Source: Mxb001 sp049431945
GTDB lineage: Bacteria; Actinomycetota; Actinomycetes; S36-B12
DNA length: 64,000 nt
Direction of reading: 5' to 3'
NCBI GenBank assembly: GCA_049431945.1
Contig: JBMTDJ010000003.1
Span: forward strand, 4,823 to 68,822
This document shows, piece after piece, positions 8,961-18,313 of the stretch. Position 1 is the stretch's first letter. Each line of letters starts with the position of its first letter. The notes under the pieces were generated by a model, which saw only the letters and a list, made by a program, of their open reading frames with translations, made no database searches and was not told the DNA's origin. A program made the translations under genes and the position numbers.

Positions 8961-9704
8961 CTACGCGGGCTCGCGTCCGTGACTGCCCTCTACCGCACGA
9001 GAAGGGCGGATCATTGCCGAGCGGTATCTCCCACACTCCGCGAACCCAGCCGCGCGGTACACCGCTGCCGCCGGGAGGTTGTCGGCGTACATCTCTAGGT
9101 TGACGCCAGTCGCGCCCTGTGCCAGCGCAGCCCGGGTGAGCCCGACCGTAAGAGCAGTCCCCATACCCCGTCCTCGGTGCGCCGGCTCAGTGCAGATGCT
9201 CACCAGATGAGCCGTGTCACCGACTGACCAGGCCCACGCGCCCACGGCGGCGAGTCGATCGCCATCCTCGATGCCGTGCCACTCCACGACGCGCGGATCA
9301 CCGGCATGGATGTAAGCCGAGTCCGAGTGCGCGAGCAGAGGATCGATCCGTGGATCGAGAGGTTCCAGTCGTGCCGTGTGAGCGTGCTCACTGACCCGAC
9401 CACCGAACTCCCAGAGCGACCAGTGCCCCGGATCCTCGCCGCGGTAGGCGTCCGGAAGGTGCATGAAGACATCGTCGTGGACCGTCACTCCGTCGAAGCC
9501 GAACGGCTCGAGGGACTCAATCAGTGCGACGATGCGAGCCGGATCATCGCCGAGCGCCGTCACCCATGTCTCGCCTGACCTGCGTCCGGTCCGCAGGAAC
9601 GCGACATGATCGCCGTCGACAGCGAAGTGGCCGATGTGATCGTCAGCGACGCGCAGGCGCAGAAGGGGGTCACTCGGCCGGGCTTGGCGCAGCGGGTGCT
9701 GCAT
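8961..9704 (-). CDS. GNAT family N-acetyltransferase
   Basis: Acyl-CoA-dependent acetyltransferase with an unknown substrate. The C-terminal half has the acetyl-CoA-binding loop EPAHRGRGMGTALT followed by NLEMYADNLPAAAVYRAAGF, the usual end of a GNAT fold; the N-terminal half of about 120 residues is less recognisable and may be a degenerate second GNAT domain. I chose the ATG at 9704, which overlaps the end of aspS by 35 bases; no other good start lies closer. It sits between aspS and rarA on the same strand. Confidence 0.8.
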   Translation of the reverse strand: MQHPLRQARPSDPLLRLRVADDHIGHFAVDGDHVAFLRTGRRSGETWVTALGDDPARIVALIESLEPFGFDGVTVHDDVFMHLPDAYRGEDPGHWSLWEFGGRVSEHAHTARLEPLDPRIDPLLAHSDSAYIHAGDPRVVEWHGIEDGDRLAAVGAWAWSVGDTAHLVSICTEPAHRGRGMGTALTVGLTRAALAQGATGVNLEMYADNLPAAAVYRAAGFAECGRYRSAMIRPSRAVEGSHGREPA

Positions 9705-11424
9705 CGATGCCGGCCTCCTTGCGCTGCTTGGGCGTGATGGGCGTGGGTGCACCCGTGAGTGGATCCTGGCCTCCCCCCGTCTTGGGGAAGGCGATCACGT
9801 CGCGGATGCTCGATGCGCCTGCCAGCAGCATCGCCACTCGATCGAGGCCGAAGGCGATGCCGCCATGCGGGGGCGGCCCGTACTGGAAGGCCTCGAGCAG
9901 GAAGCCGAACTTCGACTGCGCCTCCTCCTCGCCCATGCCCAGCAAGGCGAAGACCCGCTCCTGCACGTCCCTACGATGGATACGCACGGATCCGCCACCG
10001 ATCTCGTTGCCGTTGCACACCATGTCGTATGCCCAAGCGAGCGCCTGATCGGGTGCGGATTCGAAGGTGTCGATCCACTCGGCATTGGGCGACGTAAACG
10101 GATGGTGCACGGCCGTCCAGCCGAGGGAGCCGTCATCCTCCTCCACCTGCTCGAACATAGGTGCGTCCACAACCCAGAGGAACGACCAGGCGGCGTCATC
10201 GATGAGACCGAGCCGGTGGCCGATCTCGACGCGAGCCGCCCCCAGGAGCGCACGGGCGTCTGATGCAGCACCCGCCGCGAAGAAGGCGCAGTCGCCTGGG
10301 CTCGCGCCGACGGCCGCCTGGAGACCCTCGCGCTCAGACTCCGAGAGGTTCTTGGCGACCGGGCCGCCGAGCTCGCCGTCGACGCCGAAGGTGACATAGG
10401 CAAGGCCCTTGGCTCCGCGCTGCTTGGCCCACTCCTGCCACGCGTCGAATGTCCGACGGGGCTGGTCGGCGCCACCGGGCATGACGACCGCCCCGACGTA
10501 CGGCGCCTGGAAGACCCGGAACGGAGTCGCGCGGAAGTAATCGGTGAGGTCGACGAGTTCGAGCCCGAATCGCAGGTCAGGCTTGTCGGTGCCGAAGCGG
10601 CGCATCGCCTCGAAGTAGGGCATGCGCGGCACCTCGCCGATGTCGACGCCGAGGATGCCCTGCCACAGGGCGCGGATCACAGCCTCTCCGACCTCGATGA
10701 CGTCCTCCTGCTCGACGAAGGACATCTCGATGTCGAGCTGGGTGAACTCCGGCTGCCGATCCCCACGGAAGTCCTCATCCCGATAGCAGCGCGCGATCTG
10801 GAAGTAGCGCTCCATGCCAGCGACCATGAGCAGCTGCTTGAAGAGCTGTGGCGACTGCGGCAACGCGTACCAGTTGCCCGGCTGAAGACGCGCGGGCACG
10901 AGGAAGTCGCGCGCACCCTCGGGAGTGGAGGCGGTCAAGGTCGGCGTCTCGATCTCGACGAAATCGCGCTCTAACAGCACGTCGCGCGAGATCTGGTTGA
11001 GCTTGGAGCGCATCCGTAGGTTGTCTCCGACGGACGGGCGGCGCAGGTCGAGGTAGCGGTACCGCAGTCTGGCCTCCTCGCCTACGGTCGCGCGATCATC
11101 GACGGGGAAAGGAAGCGGGGCGGCAGGACTGAGGACCTCGACCTCACTGGCCTCCACCTCGATGCCGCCCGTGGAGATGTCGGGATTCTCGTTGCCCTCC
11201 GGCCGAGGACGGACCGAGCCCACGATGCGTAGGCAGTACTCGTCACGCAGGCCGTGGGCAACATCGGGATCATTGACCACCACCTGGACCACACCGCTCG
11301 CATCGCGCAGGTCGAGGAAGGCCACCCCGCCGTGGTCGCGACGACGGTCCACCCAGCCCGCGAGGATGACGCTCGTCCCCTCGTCGGCCCTCGTGAGCGT
11401 GCCGGCCCGGTGCGTGCGGATCAC
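9670..11424 (-). CDS. aspS: Aspartyl-tRNA synthetase
   Basis: Class IIb synthetase of the long bacterial type, 584 residues: N-terminal OB-fold anticodon domain, RYRYLDLRR, the motif 2 region RDEDFRGDRQPEFTQLD, the bacterial insertion (GAD) domain and motif 3 GIAFGLDRV. The GTG at 11424 overlaps the hisS stop (GTGA) and has AAGGGAG six bases upstream, so I prefer it over the longer frame to 11466. I cannot tell from sequence alone whether it charges only tRNA-Asp or also tRNA-Asn; no gatCAB genes are in view. Confidence 0.96.
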   Translation of the reverse strand: MIRTHRAGTLTRADEGTSVILAGWVDRRRDHGGVAFLDLRDASGVVQVVVNDPDVAHGLRDEYCLRIVGSVRPRPEGNENPDISTGGIEVEASEVEVLSPAAPLPFPVDDRATVGEEARLRYRYLDLRRPSVGDNLRMRSKLNQISRDVLLERDFVEIETPTLTASTPEGARDFLVPARLQPGNWYALPQSPQLFKQLLMVAGMERYFQIARCYRDEDFRGDRQPEFTQLDIEMSFVEQEDVIEVGEAVIRALWQGILGVDIGEVPRMPYFEAMRRFGTDKPDLRFGLELVDLTDYFRATPFRVFQAPYVGAVVMPGGADQPRRTFDAWQEWAKQRGAKGLAYVTFGVDGELGGPVAKNLSESEREGLQAAVGASPGDCAFFAAGAASDARALLGAARVEIGHRLGLIDDAAWSFLWVVDAPMFEQVEEDDGSLGWTAVHHPFTSPNAEWIDTFESAPDQALAWAYDMVCNGNEIGGGSVRIHRRDVQERVFALLGMGEEEAQSKFGFLLEAFQYGPPPHGGIAFGLDRVAMLLAGASSIRDVIAFPKTGGGQDPLTGAPTPITPKQRKEAGIDAAPAAPSPAE

Positions 11425-12761
11425 GTTGCTCCCTTGTCGTCGTGCGCGGCCGCCAAAAGCGGCCACAGGTCAGTATCGGGGGGCGACCACACGTCAGCGT
11501 CAGCACCCACCTGGTCGCCGCTGCGGATGTCCTTGACGGTGTCGCCTTCCTCGGCGGGGAACCACACGAAGGGGATCCCCCTGCGATCGGCGTACTTGAT
11601 CTGCTTGCCGAACTTCTCGGCCTTCGGAGCCACCTCGCATGGGATGCCTCGCGAACGCAGGGCCTGCGCGACATCGTCGCTGCGTTGACGCGAGTCCTCA
11701 TCGACCACGGCCACGAGCACCGCCGAGTTGACCTTGCGCGTGCTGCGGACGAGGTTGCGTCCCAGGAGGAGCGAGACCAATCGCGTCACGCCGAGCGAGA
11801 TACCGACGCCGGGATATGCCGTGCGCCCATCAGAGGCGAGGGCGTCATAGCGTCCGCCAGAGCAGATCGAGCCGAAGGATTCATAGCCCTCGAGGGACGT
11901 TTCGTAGACGGTGCCCGTGTAGTAGTCCAGCCCGCGCGCGATGTGAAGGTCAGCGACGACGGCACCGGGCCTGACCCGATCCGATGCGTCCACCACGGCG
12001 ACAAGCTCCTCCAAACCCTCCTCGAGCAGCGGATCGGCCACGCCCAGCCCCCGCACCCTCTCGGCGGCCTCACGCCCGGATCCTCGGATCGCAGCAAGAG
12101 CCAGGACCTGGTCCACGACACCCTCGGGAAGTCCACCGTCCATGAGCAATTCGCGGACCTTAGCGGGACCGATCTTGTCCAGCTTGTCGATCGCGCGGAG
12201 CACGGTCGCCGTATCCGCGATGCCGAGCCCCCGATAGAAACCTTCAAGGACCTTCCGATTATTGACGTGGATGGTGGCACGCGGAAGTGCAGGCAGGTTC
12301 GCGAAGACCTCGGCCATCACAATGGCCATCTCGGCATCGTGGTGCGCCGCAAGTCTGTCTTTGTCCACGATGTCGATGTCGGCCTGAGTGAACTCGCGGA
12401 ATCGCCCCTCCTGCGGCCGCTCGCCTCTCCAGACCTTCTGGATCTGATATCGCCGGAACGGGAAGTCGAGTTGGCCCGAGTGCTCGACGACGTAGCGGGC
12501 GAACGGCACCGTGAGGTCGAAGTGCAGCGCGAGCGCATCACCGTCGTCGGAATCCGCCTGCAGGCGACGCACTGCGTAGACCTCCTTGTCGATCTCGCCC
12601 TTGCTCAGCAGGACATCGACAGGCTCCACACTCCGGGTTTCGAGAGGTGTGAACCCGTGGAGTTCGAAGACCTGCCGTATGACGTCGAGCACGCCGAGTT
12701 CGACCAGGCGCCCCTCAGGGAGCCACTCGGGGAAGCCGGACAGACTGGTGGGCCTGGCCAC
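11421..12761 (-). CDS. hisS: Histidyl-tRNA synthetase
   Basis: Class II synthetase charging tRNA-His, 446 residues. Motif 2 appears as RYQIQKVWRGERPQEGRFRE, the histidine-specific motif as RGLDYYTGTVYE, and motif 3 as GVGISLGVTRLVSLLL; the C-terminal anticodon-binding domain is complete. The sequence is of the type that begins MARPTSLSGFPEWLPEGR, with a shorter pre-motif-1 region than E. coli. Its start touches the stop of the metallo-beta-lactamase gene, and aspS follows with a GTGA overlap. Confidence 0.95.
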   Translation of the reverse strand: MARPTSLSGFPEWLPEGRLVELGVLDVIRQVFELHGFTPLETRSVEPVDVLLSKGEIDKEVYAVRRLQADSDDGDALALHFDLTVPFARYVVEHSGQLDFPFRRYQIQKVWRGERPQEGRFREFTQADIDIVDKDRLAAHHDAEMAIVMAEVFANLPALPRATIHVNNRKVLEGFYRGLGIADTATVLRAIDKLDKIGPAKVRELLMDGGLPEGVVDQVLALAAIRGSGREAAERVRGLGVADPLLEEGLEELVAVVDASDRVRPGAVVADLHIARGLDYYTGTVYETSLEGYESFGSICSGGRYDALASDGRTAYPGVGISLGVTRLVSLLLGRNLVRSTRKVNSAVLVAVVDEDSRQRSDDVAQALRSRGIPCEVAPKAEKFGKQIKYADRRGIPFVWFPAEEGDTVKDIRSGDQVGADADVWSPPDTDLWPLLAAAHDDKGAT

Positions 12762-13465
12762 TAGATCCCCCTCGGTGCGGGAGATGAGCCCAGGTCAAGC
12801 AAGAACGGGTTCGTGGCTCGCTCACGTCCCACAGTGGTGGCCTCTCCGTGACCGGGGAGCACCACGGTGTCGTCGTCCAGCGGCAGCACCACCCGCGTGA
12901 GGCTCCGCGTCATGGCCGCAGGGTCCCCTCCGGGCAGATCCGTCCGGCCGATGGAGCCGGCGAAGAGCAAATCGCCGCTGAGCATGACGGGGGGACGGTC
13001 CCCCTCGCGATCGGACACGAAGGCGACCGACCCCTCCGTGTGCCCGGGTGCGTGCGCGACCGTCAGCGGCACTCCGGCGATCTCGAGCGCCTCACCGTCG
13101 GTGAGGACGCGGACGTCCTCGGGTTCGGTCAGTTCGAGGGCGCCTTGGGTCATGGACATCAGTTGCTCGCGGGACATGCTGAACGTCGTTCCCACAATGT
13201 CGGCCAGGCGGTAGCGGTCATCGGTGTGGATGTACGCGGGGATGCCCTTGCCCGCAGTGAGGGGCGCCACGGACCACACGTGGTCCAGGTGGCCGTGGGT
13301 GAGGAGTACCGCGACGGGCCGAAGCCGGTGGCGCTCAAGAATCTCGGTCAACGGCCCAATGCTGGCCTGCCCGGGATCGACGATGATGCAGTCCTCCCCC
13401 TCCGCGGTTGCGACCGCATAACAATTCGTCCCCCACGAGCCCGCGGGGAAGCCGGTCACGAACAC
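12761..13465 (-). CDS. MBL-fold metallohydrolase, glyoxalase II-like
   Basis: Zinc hydrolase of the glyoxalase II-like branch. THGHLDH at 56-62 is the metal-binding motif, then HAPGHTEGS, SGDLLFAGSIGRTDLPGG and the last histidine in LPGHGE. Length is 234 residues. The start is a GTG with only a weak ribosome site. Homologues regularly stand next to hisS in actinobacteria (the equivalent of Rv2581c in M. tuberculosis, as I recall). The substrate is likely a thioester, but this is family-level inference. Confidence 0.85.
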   Translation of the reverse strand: MFVTGFPAGSWGTNCYAVATAEGEDCIIVDPGQASIGPLTEILERHRLRPVAVLLTHGHLDHVWSVAPLTAGKGIPAYIHTDDRYRLADIVGTTFSMSREQLMSMTQGALELTEPEDVRVLTDGEALEIAGVPLTVAHAPGHTEGSVAFVSDREGDRPPVMLSGDLLFAGSIGRTDLPGGDPAAMTRSLTRVVLPLDDDTVVLPGHGEATTVGRERATNPFLLDLGSSPAPRGI

Positions 13466-13608
13466 GATGGCCTGCAGGCGGTCATGCGGGTCCTCCGGAG
13501 TCTCTGGGCGCCCCGTGAGCCTACCGGGCTGGATGACAGGCCATAGACTCGCGCGGCGGTGGTGTCACACCGGACGGCGCGCAGCCATGGGCACGAAGGA
13601 GGGCGAGG

Positions 13609-14499
13609 GTGACGTCGAGCAAGCGCAGGCGCGAGGTGGCGCGGGCGAAGGCCGAGAGGCAGGCAGCGCGCCGGGCCGAAGCGGCGCAACGCCGTGGCCA
13701 GCGCAATCGCATCCTTGCCATCGTCGCCGTCGTCGTCGTGGTCGGCGGCGTGCTCGCCTGGGTCGTCCTCAACCGCACGACCCAGGACGGTGACATCGCC
13801 GCTCCTAGCGAGACCGCGATCCCGACGGAGAGCGCCGCCCCGTCTGACAGTGCCCTGCCCTCAGATAGCCCGGCGCCGTCGGACTCAGCCACGCCCACGG
13901 ACGAGTCCACGTCGCAGCCCGATCCCGATTGCGCGCCCGCGCCGCAGCCGCGCCCGGACGACATGACCTGGGCGAAGGCACCTGCCGAGGACATCGACCC
14001 GAAGGCGTCGTACACGCTGAACCTGGCGACGAACTGCGGCGAGATCGTCATCGAGATGCTCCCCCGGGAGGCACCCAAGACCGTCGCGTCTATGGCGTTC
14101 CTCACCGAGGAGGGCTTTTTCGACCTCACCGCGTGCCATCGATTGACCACGGCGGGGATCTACGTCCTGCAGTGCGGCGACCCGGCGGGCAATGGCACGG
14201 GGGGCCCCGGCTATGCGATTCCCGACGAAAATCTTCCGCCCGAGGGCCCTGACAACTACCCGGCGGGCACGGTGGCGATGGCCAACGCGGGCCCGGGCAC
14301 GGGAGGAAGCCAGTTCTTCATTGTTTACGCCAACACCACGCTGCCCCCCGGCTACACCATCTGGGGGACGGTCACCAAGGGTCTCGACGTCGTGGAGGGC
14401 ATCGCGGCGGCCGGGGTCGAAGGCGGCGGCACGGACGGGCCACCGGCCCAGACGGTCGTCATCGAGAAGGCGACGCTGACCACGTCGTCCGCAAACTAG
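13609..14499 (+). CDS. Membrane-anchored cyclophilin-type peptidyl-prolyl isomerase
   Basis: Catalyses proline cis-trans isomerisation outside the membrane. A very basic N-terminus (1-34) precedes one transmembrane helix (35-54), a Ser/Pro/Thr/Asp linker to about 115, then a cyclophilin domain with GEIVIEMLPREAPKTV, CHRLTTAGIYVLQCGDP and GTGGSQFFIVY. The catalytic arginine of the HR motif is kept, though the usual FMIQGGD reads YVLQCGD. The GTG start has AAGGAGG upstream. It is divergent from the metallohydrolase and nine bases before the DUF349 gene. Confidence 0.9.
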   Translation: MTSSKRRREVARAKAERQAARRAEAAQRRGQRNRILAIVAVVVVVGGVLAWVVLNRTTQDGDIAAPSETAIPTESAAPSDSALPSDSPAPSDSATPTDESTSQPDPDCAPAPQPRPDDMTWAKAPAEDIDPKASYTLNLATNCGEIVIEMLPREAPKTVASMAFLTEEGFFDLTACHRLTTAGIYVLQCGDPAGNGTGGPGYAIPDENLPPEGPDNYPAGTVAMANAGPGTGGSQFFIVYANTTLPPGYTIWGTVTKGLDVVEGIAAAGVEGGGTDGPPAQTVVIEKATLTTSSAN

Positions 14500-14508
14500 G
14501 GAGGGTCG

Positions 14509-15996
14509 ATGAGCGAGGGCACGCCTGCTGCGGAGAGGGGACACCACGCAACTGCGCCGGTGAACGGCGGCGATGCGGAGATCGTCGAGGAGGTCACGGC
14601 AACACCCGCGCCGTTCGGGGTCCTCGAGTCCCGGGATCCGGCCCCCGCGCTTTCGGCAAGCCCCACACCCTCCTCGCTCCCGTCCGCACCGACCCCGGCG
14701 CCCCGACCCTCGACGCCTCGTCCGACGACCTTGAAGCGCGCTACGCAATCAGGTCCCCCCGTGCGGCGCACCGACCCTTCGCGCTTCGGGCGGATCGATG
14801 CCGAGGGCACCGTCTGGCTCAGCACCCCGACGGGAGAGGTGGTCGTCGGCAACTGGGCCGCTGGAACGATTGAGGAGGGCCTGGCCTTCTTCGGCCGTAA
14901 GTACGACGACCTGCTCGTCGAGGTCGATCTGGCCGCGTACCGACTCAAGGAAGGACGTGGCCTCGACACGGCCCCCACCGCCGTCGCCCACGCGCGTGAG
15001 GCGCTGGCCGCCCCCGCCTTCCTCGGCGACGTCGATGAACTCGCTCGCGCGTGCGACGAGGTAGACGCACTCATGGCCTCCGCGCGGTTGGCACGCGACG
15101 AAGCCCGTGCCCGTCAGCGGGAGGAGGCACTCTCTGCCCGCGAGTCCATCGTGAGCGAGGCCGAATCACTCAGCGACTCGAGCAGTTGGAAGGCCACCGG
15201 CGAGAGGTTCACGGCTCTCCTCGAGGCATGGAAGGCCGCCCCGCGCATCGACCGCGGACGTGAACAGGCTATGTGGAAGCGCTTCAGCGCGGCCCGCACC
15301 TCCTTCGACCGCCGCCGCCGCCAGCATTTCGCCGCTCGCGATGCCGAGCGCAAGGACGCCCTCGCTGCAAAGGAGTCGATCATCCGCGACGCCGAGGCTT
15401 TGTCGTCGTCCACGGACTGGGCCGGGACCACACGGGCCTATCGGACTCTCATGGACCGATGGAAGGCCGCCCCGCGAGGCAGCCGCCAGGATGAAGATCG
15501 CTTGTGGGCACGCTTCCGCTCGGCCCAGGATGCCTTCTTCGCCGCGCGTGACGCCGTCAACGCCGAGCGAGACGTGGAGCACCGGGCCAATCTCGAGCGC
15601 AAGCTTGAGCTCGTGACCGAGGCAGAGGCGATCTTGCCCGTGAGCGACATTGCCGCCGCGAAGCGGGCCCTACGCAGCGTCCAGGAGCGCTGGGAGGGCA
15701 TCGGCCACGTCCCGCGGGCGGACAAGGAGCGCATCGAACGACGACTCAAGGCCGTCGAGGACGCCGTACGGCAGGCCGATGATCGTCGGTGGACCGCGAC
15801 GGATCCGGCGAGACGTGCCCGCGCTGAGGACACCGCGGAGAAGTTCCGCGCCTCGTTGGCCAAGGCCGAACAGGCCCTGGAGTCGGCGCGTCAGAAGGGC
15901 GACCCCCGAGCCATCGCCAAGGCCGAGCAGGCGACCGAATCGACGCGCGCACTCCTGGCGGCGGTCGAGGGCACCATGTCGGACTTCGGCAACTGA
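14509..15996 (+). CDS. DUF349 domain protein
   Basis: A 495-residue, mostly helical protein. Residues 1-90 are Pro/Ala-rich and disordered-looking, 90-150 resemble a small folded domain, and from about 180 come repeated DUF349 units marked by phrases such as SSWKATGERFTALLEAWKAA, STDWAGTTRAYRTLMDRWKA and ERWEGIGHVPRADKERIE, about 65-70 residues apart. The end is a charged coiled coil. GGGAGG precedes the ATG. The family often sits next to relA in actinobacteria, but its molecular role is not established. Confidence 0.88.
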   Translation: MSEGTPAAERGHHATAPVNGGDAEIVEEVTATPAPFGVLESRDPAPALSASPTPSSLPSAPTPAPRPSTPRPTTLKRATQSGPPVRRTDPSRFGRIDAEGTVWLSTPTGEVVVGNWAAGTIEEGLAFFGRKYDDLLVEVDLAAYRLKEGRGLDTAPTAVAHAREALAAPAFLGDVDELARACDEVDALMASARLARDEARARQREEALSARESIVSEAESLSDSSSWKATGERFTALLEAWKAAPRIDRGREQAMWKRFSAARTSFDRRRRQHFAARDAERKDALAAKESIIRDAEALSSSTDWAGTTRAYRTLMDRWKAAPRGSRQDEDRLWARFRSAQDAFFAARDAVNAERDVEHRANLERKLELVTEAEAILPVSDIAAAKRALRSVQERWEGIGHVPRADKERIERRLKAVEDAVRQADDRRWTATDPARRARAEDTAEKFRASLAKAEQALESARQKGDPRAIAKAEQATESTRALLAAVEGTMSDFGN

Positions 15997-16000
15997 TGCG

Positions 16001-18259
16001 TCACACGCGATAGGCGTCGAACACTCCGTCCACCTGCCGTACCGCCTTGAGGGCGGCGCCCAGGTGCTTAGGATCAGCCATCTCGAAGGTGAATCGCGAT
16101 AGCGCAATGCGCTCGCGCGTGGTGGTGACGGACGCGCTGAGGATATTGACATGTTGATCCGACAGCGCCCTTGTCACGTCCGAAAGGAGCCGTGCGCGGT
16201 CCAGCGCTTCCACCTGGATGTTGACCAGGAAGACGCTCCCTGAGGAAGGCGCCCACGATACGTCCACGAAGCGCGCGCCAGCGTCCTGCTGTGCCTCCAG
16301 GCCCGGCACGTTCACGCACGAACGTCGGTGCACGGACACGCCGGAGCCCCGAGTGACGAAGCCGACGATGTCGTCGCCCGGGACAGGCGTGCAGCATCGT
16401 GCGAGTTTCACCCAGACGTCGCTGGCCCCCTTGACGAGGATGCCGGCGTCACCAGGACCCACGCTGCGGGGCCGTGCGGTGGGCGTGAAGGCTTCAGCGG
16501 CGTCATCGGCCGCCCCGTCCACACCCCCGGCAGCGGCCACCAGGCGCCGCACGATGCTCGCCGCGGAGATACGTCCCTCCCCCACCGCTGCGTACAGCGC
16601 GGAGACGTCCTGCTGATGGAGTTCGGCCGCGATCGTCGACAGGGACTGGTTGCTCATGAGGCGCTGGAGGGGAAGTCCCTCCTTGCGCATCGCTCGCACG
16701 ATCGCTTCCTTGCCCTGCTCGACCGCCTCCTCGCGACGCTCCTTGCTGAACCAGGCCTTGATCTTCGACTTCGCACGAGGGGACTTGACGAAGGTGAGCC
16801 AGTCGCGGCTCGGCCCGGCACCTTCGGCCTTGGAGGTGAATACCTCCACGACGTCACCATTGGCCAATTCCGATTCCAGGGGGACCAACTTGCCATTGAC
16901 CCGCGCCCCGACACAGCGATGACCCACCTCCGTATGGACGCTGTAAGCGAAGTCCACAGAGGTGCTCCCCTGGGGCAGGGCGACCACATCGCCCTTGGGA
17001 GTGAACACGAAGACCTCTGACGAGGACAGGTCGTAGCGCAGAGAATCGAGGAACTCGTCCGGATCGGATGTCTCACGCTGCCACTCGAGCAATTGGCGCA
17101 ACCAGCCGAAATCGTCCGGGCCCTGCTTTCCGCCGACGTCGCGCTGCTTGTACCGCCAGTGGGCCGCGACCCCGAACTCCGCAGCTCTGTGCATGTCCCA
17201 GGTGCGGATCTGGAGTTCGACTGGCTTGCCGCCCGGGCCGATCACCGTCGTATGGAGGGACTGATACATGTTGAACTTCGGCATGGCGATGAAGTCCTTG
17301 AATCGTCCCGGCACGGGACTCCACCGTGCGTGGACGATCCCCAGAACCGCATAGCAGTCGCGGATCGACTCCACGAGAATGCGCACGCCGACCAAGTCGT
17401 AGATATCGGTGAAGTCCCGCCCTCGCACCACCATCTTCTGGTACACGGAGTACAGGTGCTTCGGCCGGCCCGTCACGGAGGCCTTGATGCGGGCACCTTT
17501 GATGTCAGACTCGAGGCTGTCGATAACGCCAGTGAGGTACTCGTCCCGAGATGGGGCGCGCTGCGAGACCAGCCTCTCGATCTCCTCATAGACCTTCGGG
17601 TAGAGGGTGGCGAACGCGAGATCCTCGAGCTCCCACTTCATGGTGTTCATGCCGAGGCGATGGGCCAACGGCGCGTAGATCTCGAGTGTCTCCCTCGCCT
17701 TCTTCTCCTGCTTATCCGGTGGCATGAAGGACAGCGTGCGCATGTTGTGCAGCCGGTCTGCGAGCTTGATCACCAGGACACGGATGTCCCGCGCCATGGC
17801 GACGACCATCTTGCGCACGGTCTCCGCCGCCGAGGCCTCGCCATACGTGACGCGATCGAGTTTAGTGACACCGTCCACAAGGTCGGCGACCTCATCACCG
17901 AAGTCCTCGCGCAACTCCTCCAGGGAGTATCCCGTGTCCTCGACCGTGTCGTGAAGAAGCGCAGCAGAGAGGGTGGGTGCCGTCATCCCGAACTCGGCCA
18001 GGATCGTCGCCACCGCTACCGGGTGCGTGATGTAGGGGTCCCCAGATCTACGTCGCTGATCCCGGTGAAGATAGGCAGCCGTCTCGTACGCGCGCTGAAG
18101 CGCTCGCACGTCCGACTTGGGGTGGTACTGCCGCAGGGTCCGGATGAGTGGTTCGATCTCGATAGGACCGCCACGCGAACCGGTGAGCCTCGCAAGGCGC
18201 GAGCGCAGGCCACTTGCGCCGGCTTCGGCCGGAGCCTCGCGCATCGCCTCCTGGGTCAC
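16001..18259 (-). CDS. relA: Bifunctional (p)ppGpp synthetase/hydrolase
   Basis: Makes and degrades the stringent-response alarmone. The hydrolase half has LLHDTVEDTG (HD at about 103-104) and KLADRLHNMRTL; the synthetase half has DLVGVRILV, GRFKDFIAMPK, YQSLHTTVIGP and ELQIRTWDMH; TGS, zinc-finger-like and ACT domains follow. Both active sites look intact, so it is a true Rel enzyme. The frame opens with GTG CGG GTG; the second GTG (18259) has AAGGGAGG five bases upstream and is preferred. It converges on the DUF349 gene four bases away. Confidence 0.95.
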   Translation of the reverse strand: MTQEAMREAPAEAGASGLRSRLARLTGSRGGPIEIEPLIRTLRQYHPKSDVRALQRAYETAAYLHRDQRRRSGDPYITHPVAVATILAEFGMTAPTLSAALLHDTVEDTGYSLEELREDFGDEVADLVDGVTKLDRVTYGEASAAETVRKMVVAMARDIRVLVIKLADRLHNMRTLSFMPPDKQEKKARETLEIYAPLAHRLGMNTMKWELEDLAFATLYPKVYEEIERLVSQRAPSRDEYLTGVIDSLESDIKGARIKASVTGRPKHLYSVYQKMVVRGRDFTDIYDLVGVRILVESIRDCYAVLGIVHARWSPVPGRFKDFIAMPKFNMYQSLHTTVIGPGGKPVELQIRTWDMHRAAEFGVAAHWRYKQRDVGGKQGPDDFGWLRQLLEWQRETSDPDEFLDSLRYDLSSSEVFVFTPKGDVVALPQGSTSVDFAYSVHTEVGHRCVGARVNGKLVPLESELANGDVVEVFTSKAEGAGPSRDWLTFVKSPRAKSKIKAWFSKERREEAVEQGKEAIVRAMRKEGLPLQRLMSNQSLSTIAAELHQQDVSALYAAVGEGRISAASIVRRLVAAAGGVDGAADDAAEAFTPTARPRSVGPGDAGILVKGASDVWVKLARCCTPVPGDDIVGFVTRGSGVSVHRRSCVNVPGLEAQQDAGARFVDVSWAPSSGSVFLVNIQVEALDRARLLSDVTRALSDQHVNILSASVTTTRERIALSRFTFEMADPKHLGAALKAVRQVDGVFDAYRV

Positions 18260-18313
18260 CCGCACCTCCCTTTCGGTCAGTGTACGAGGCAGATGAGCAA
18301 TTGAGCCGATTGG

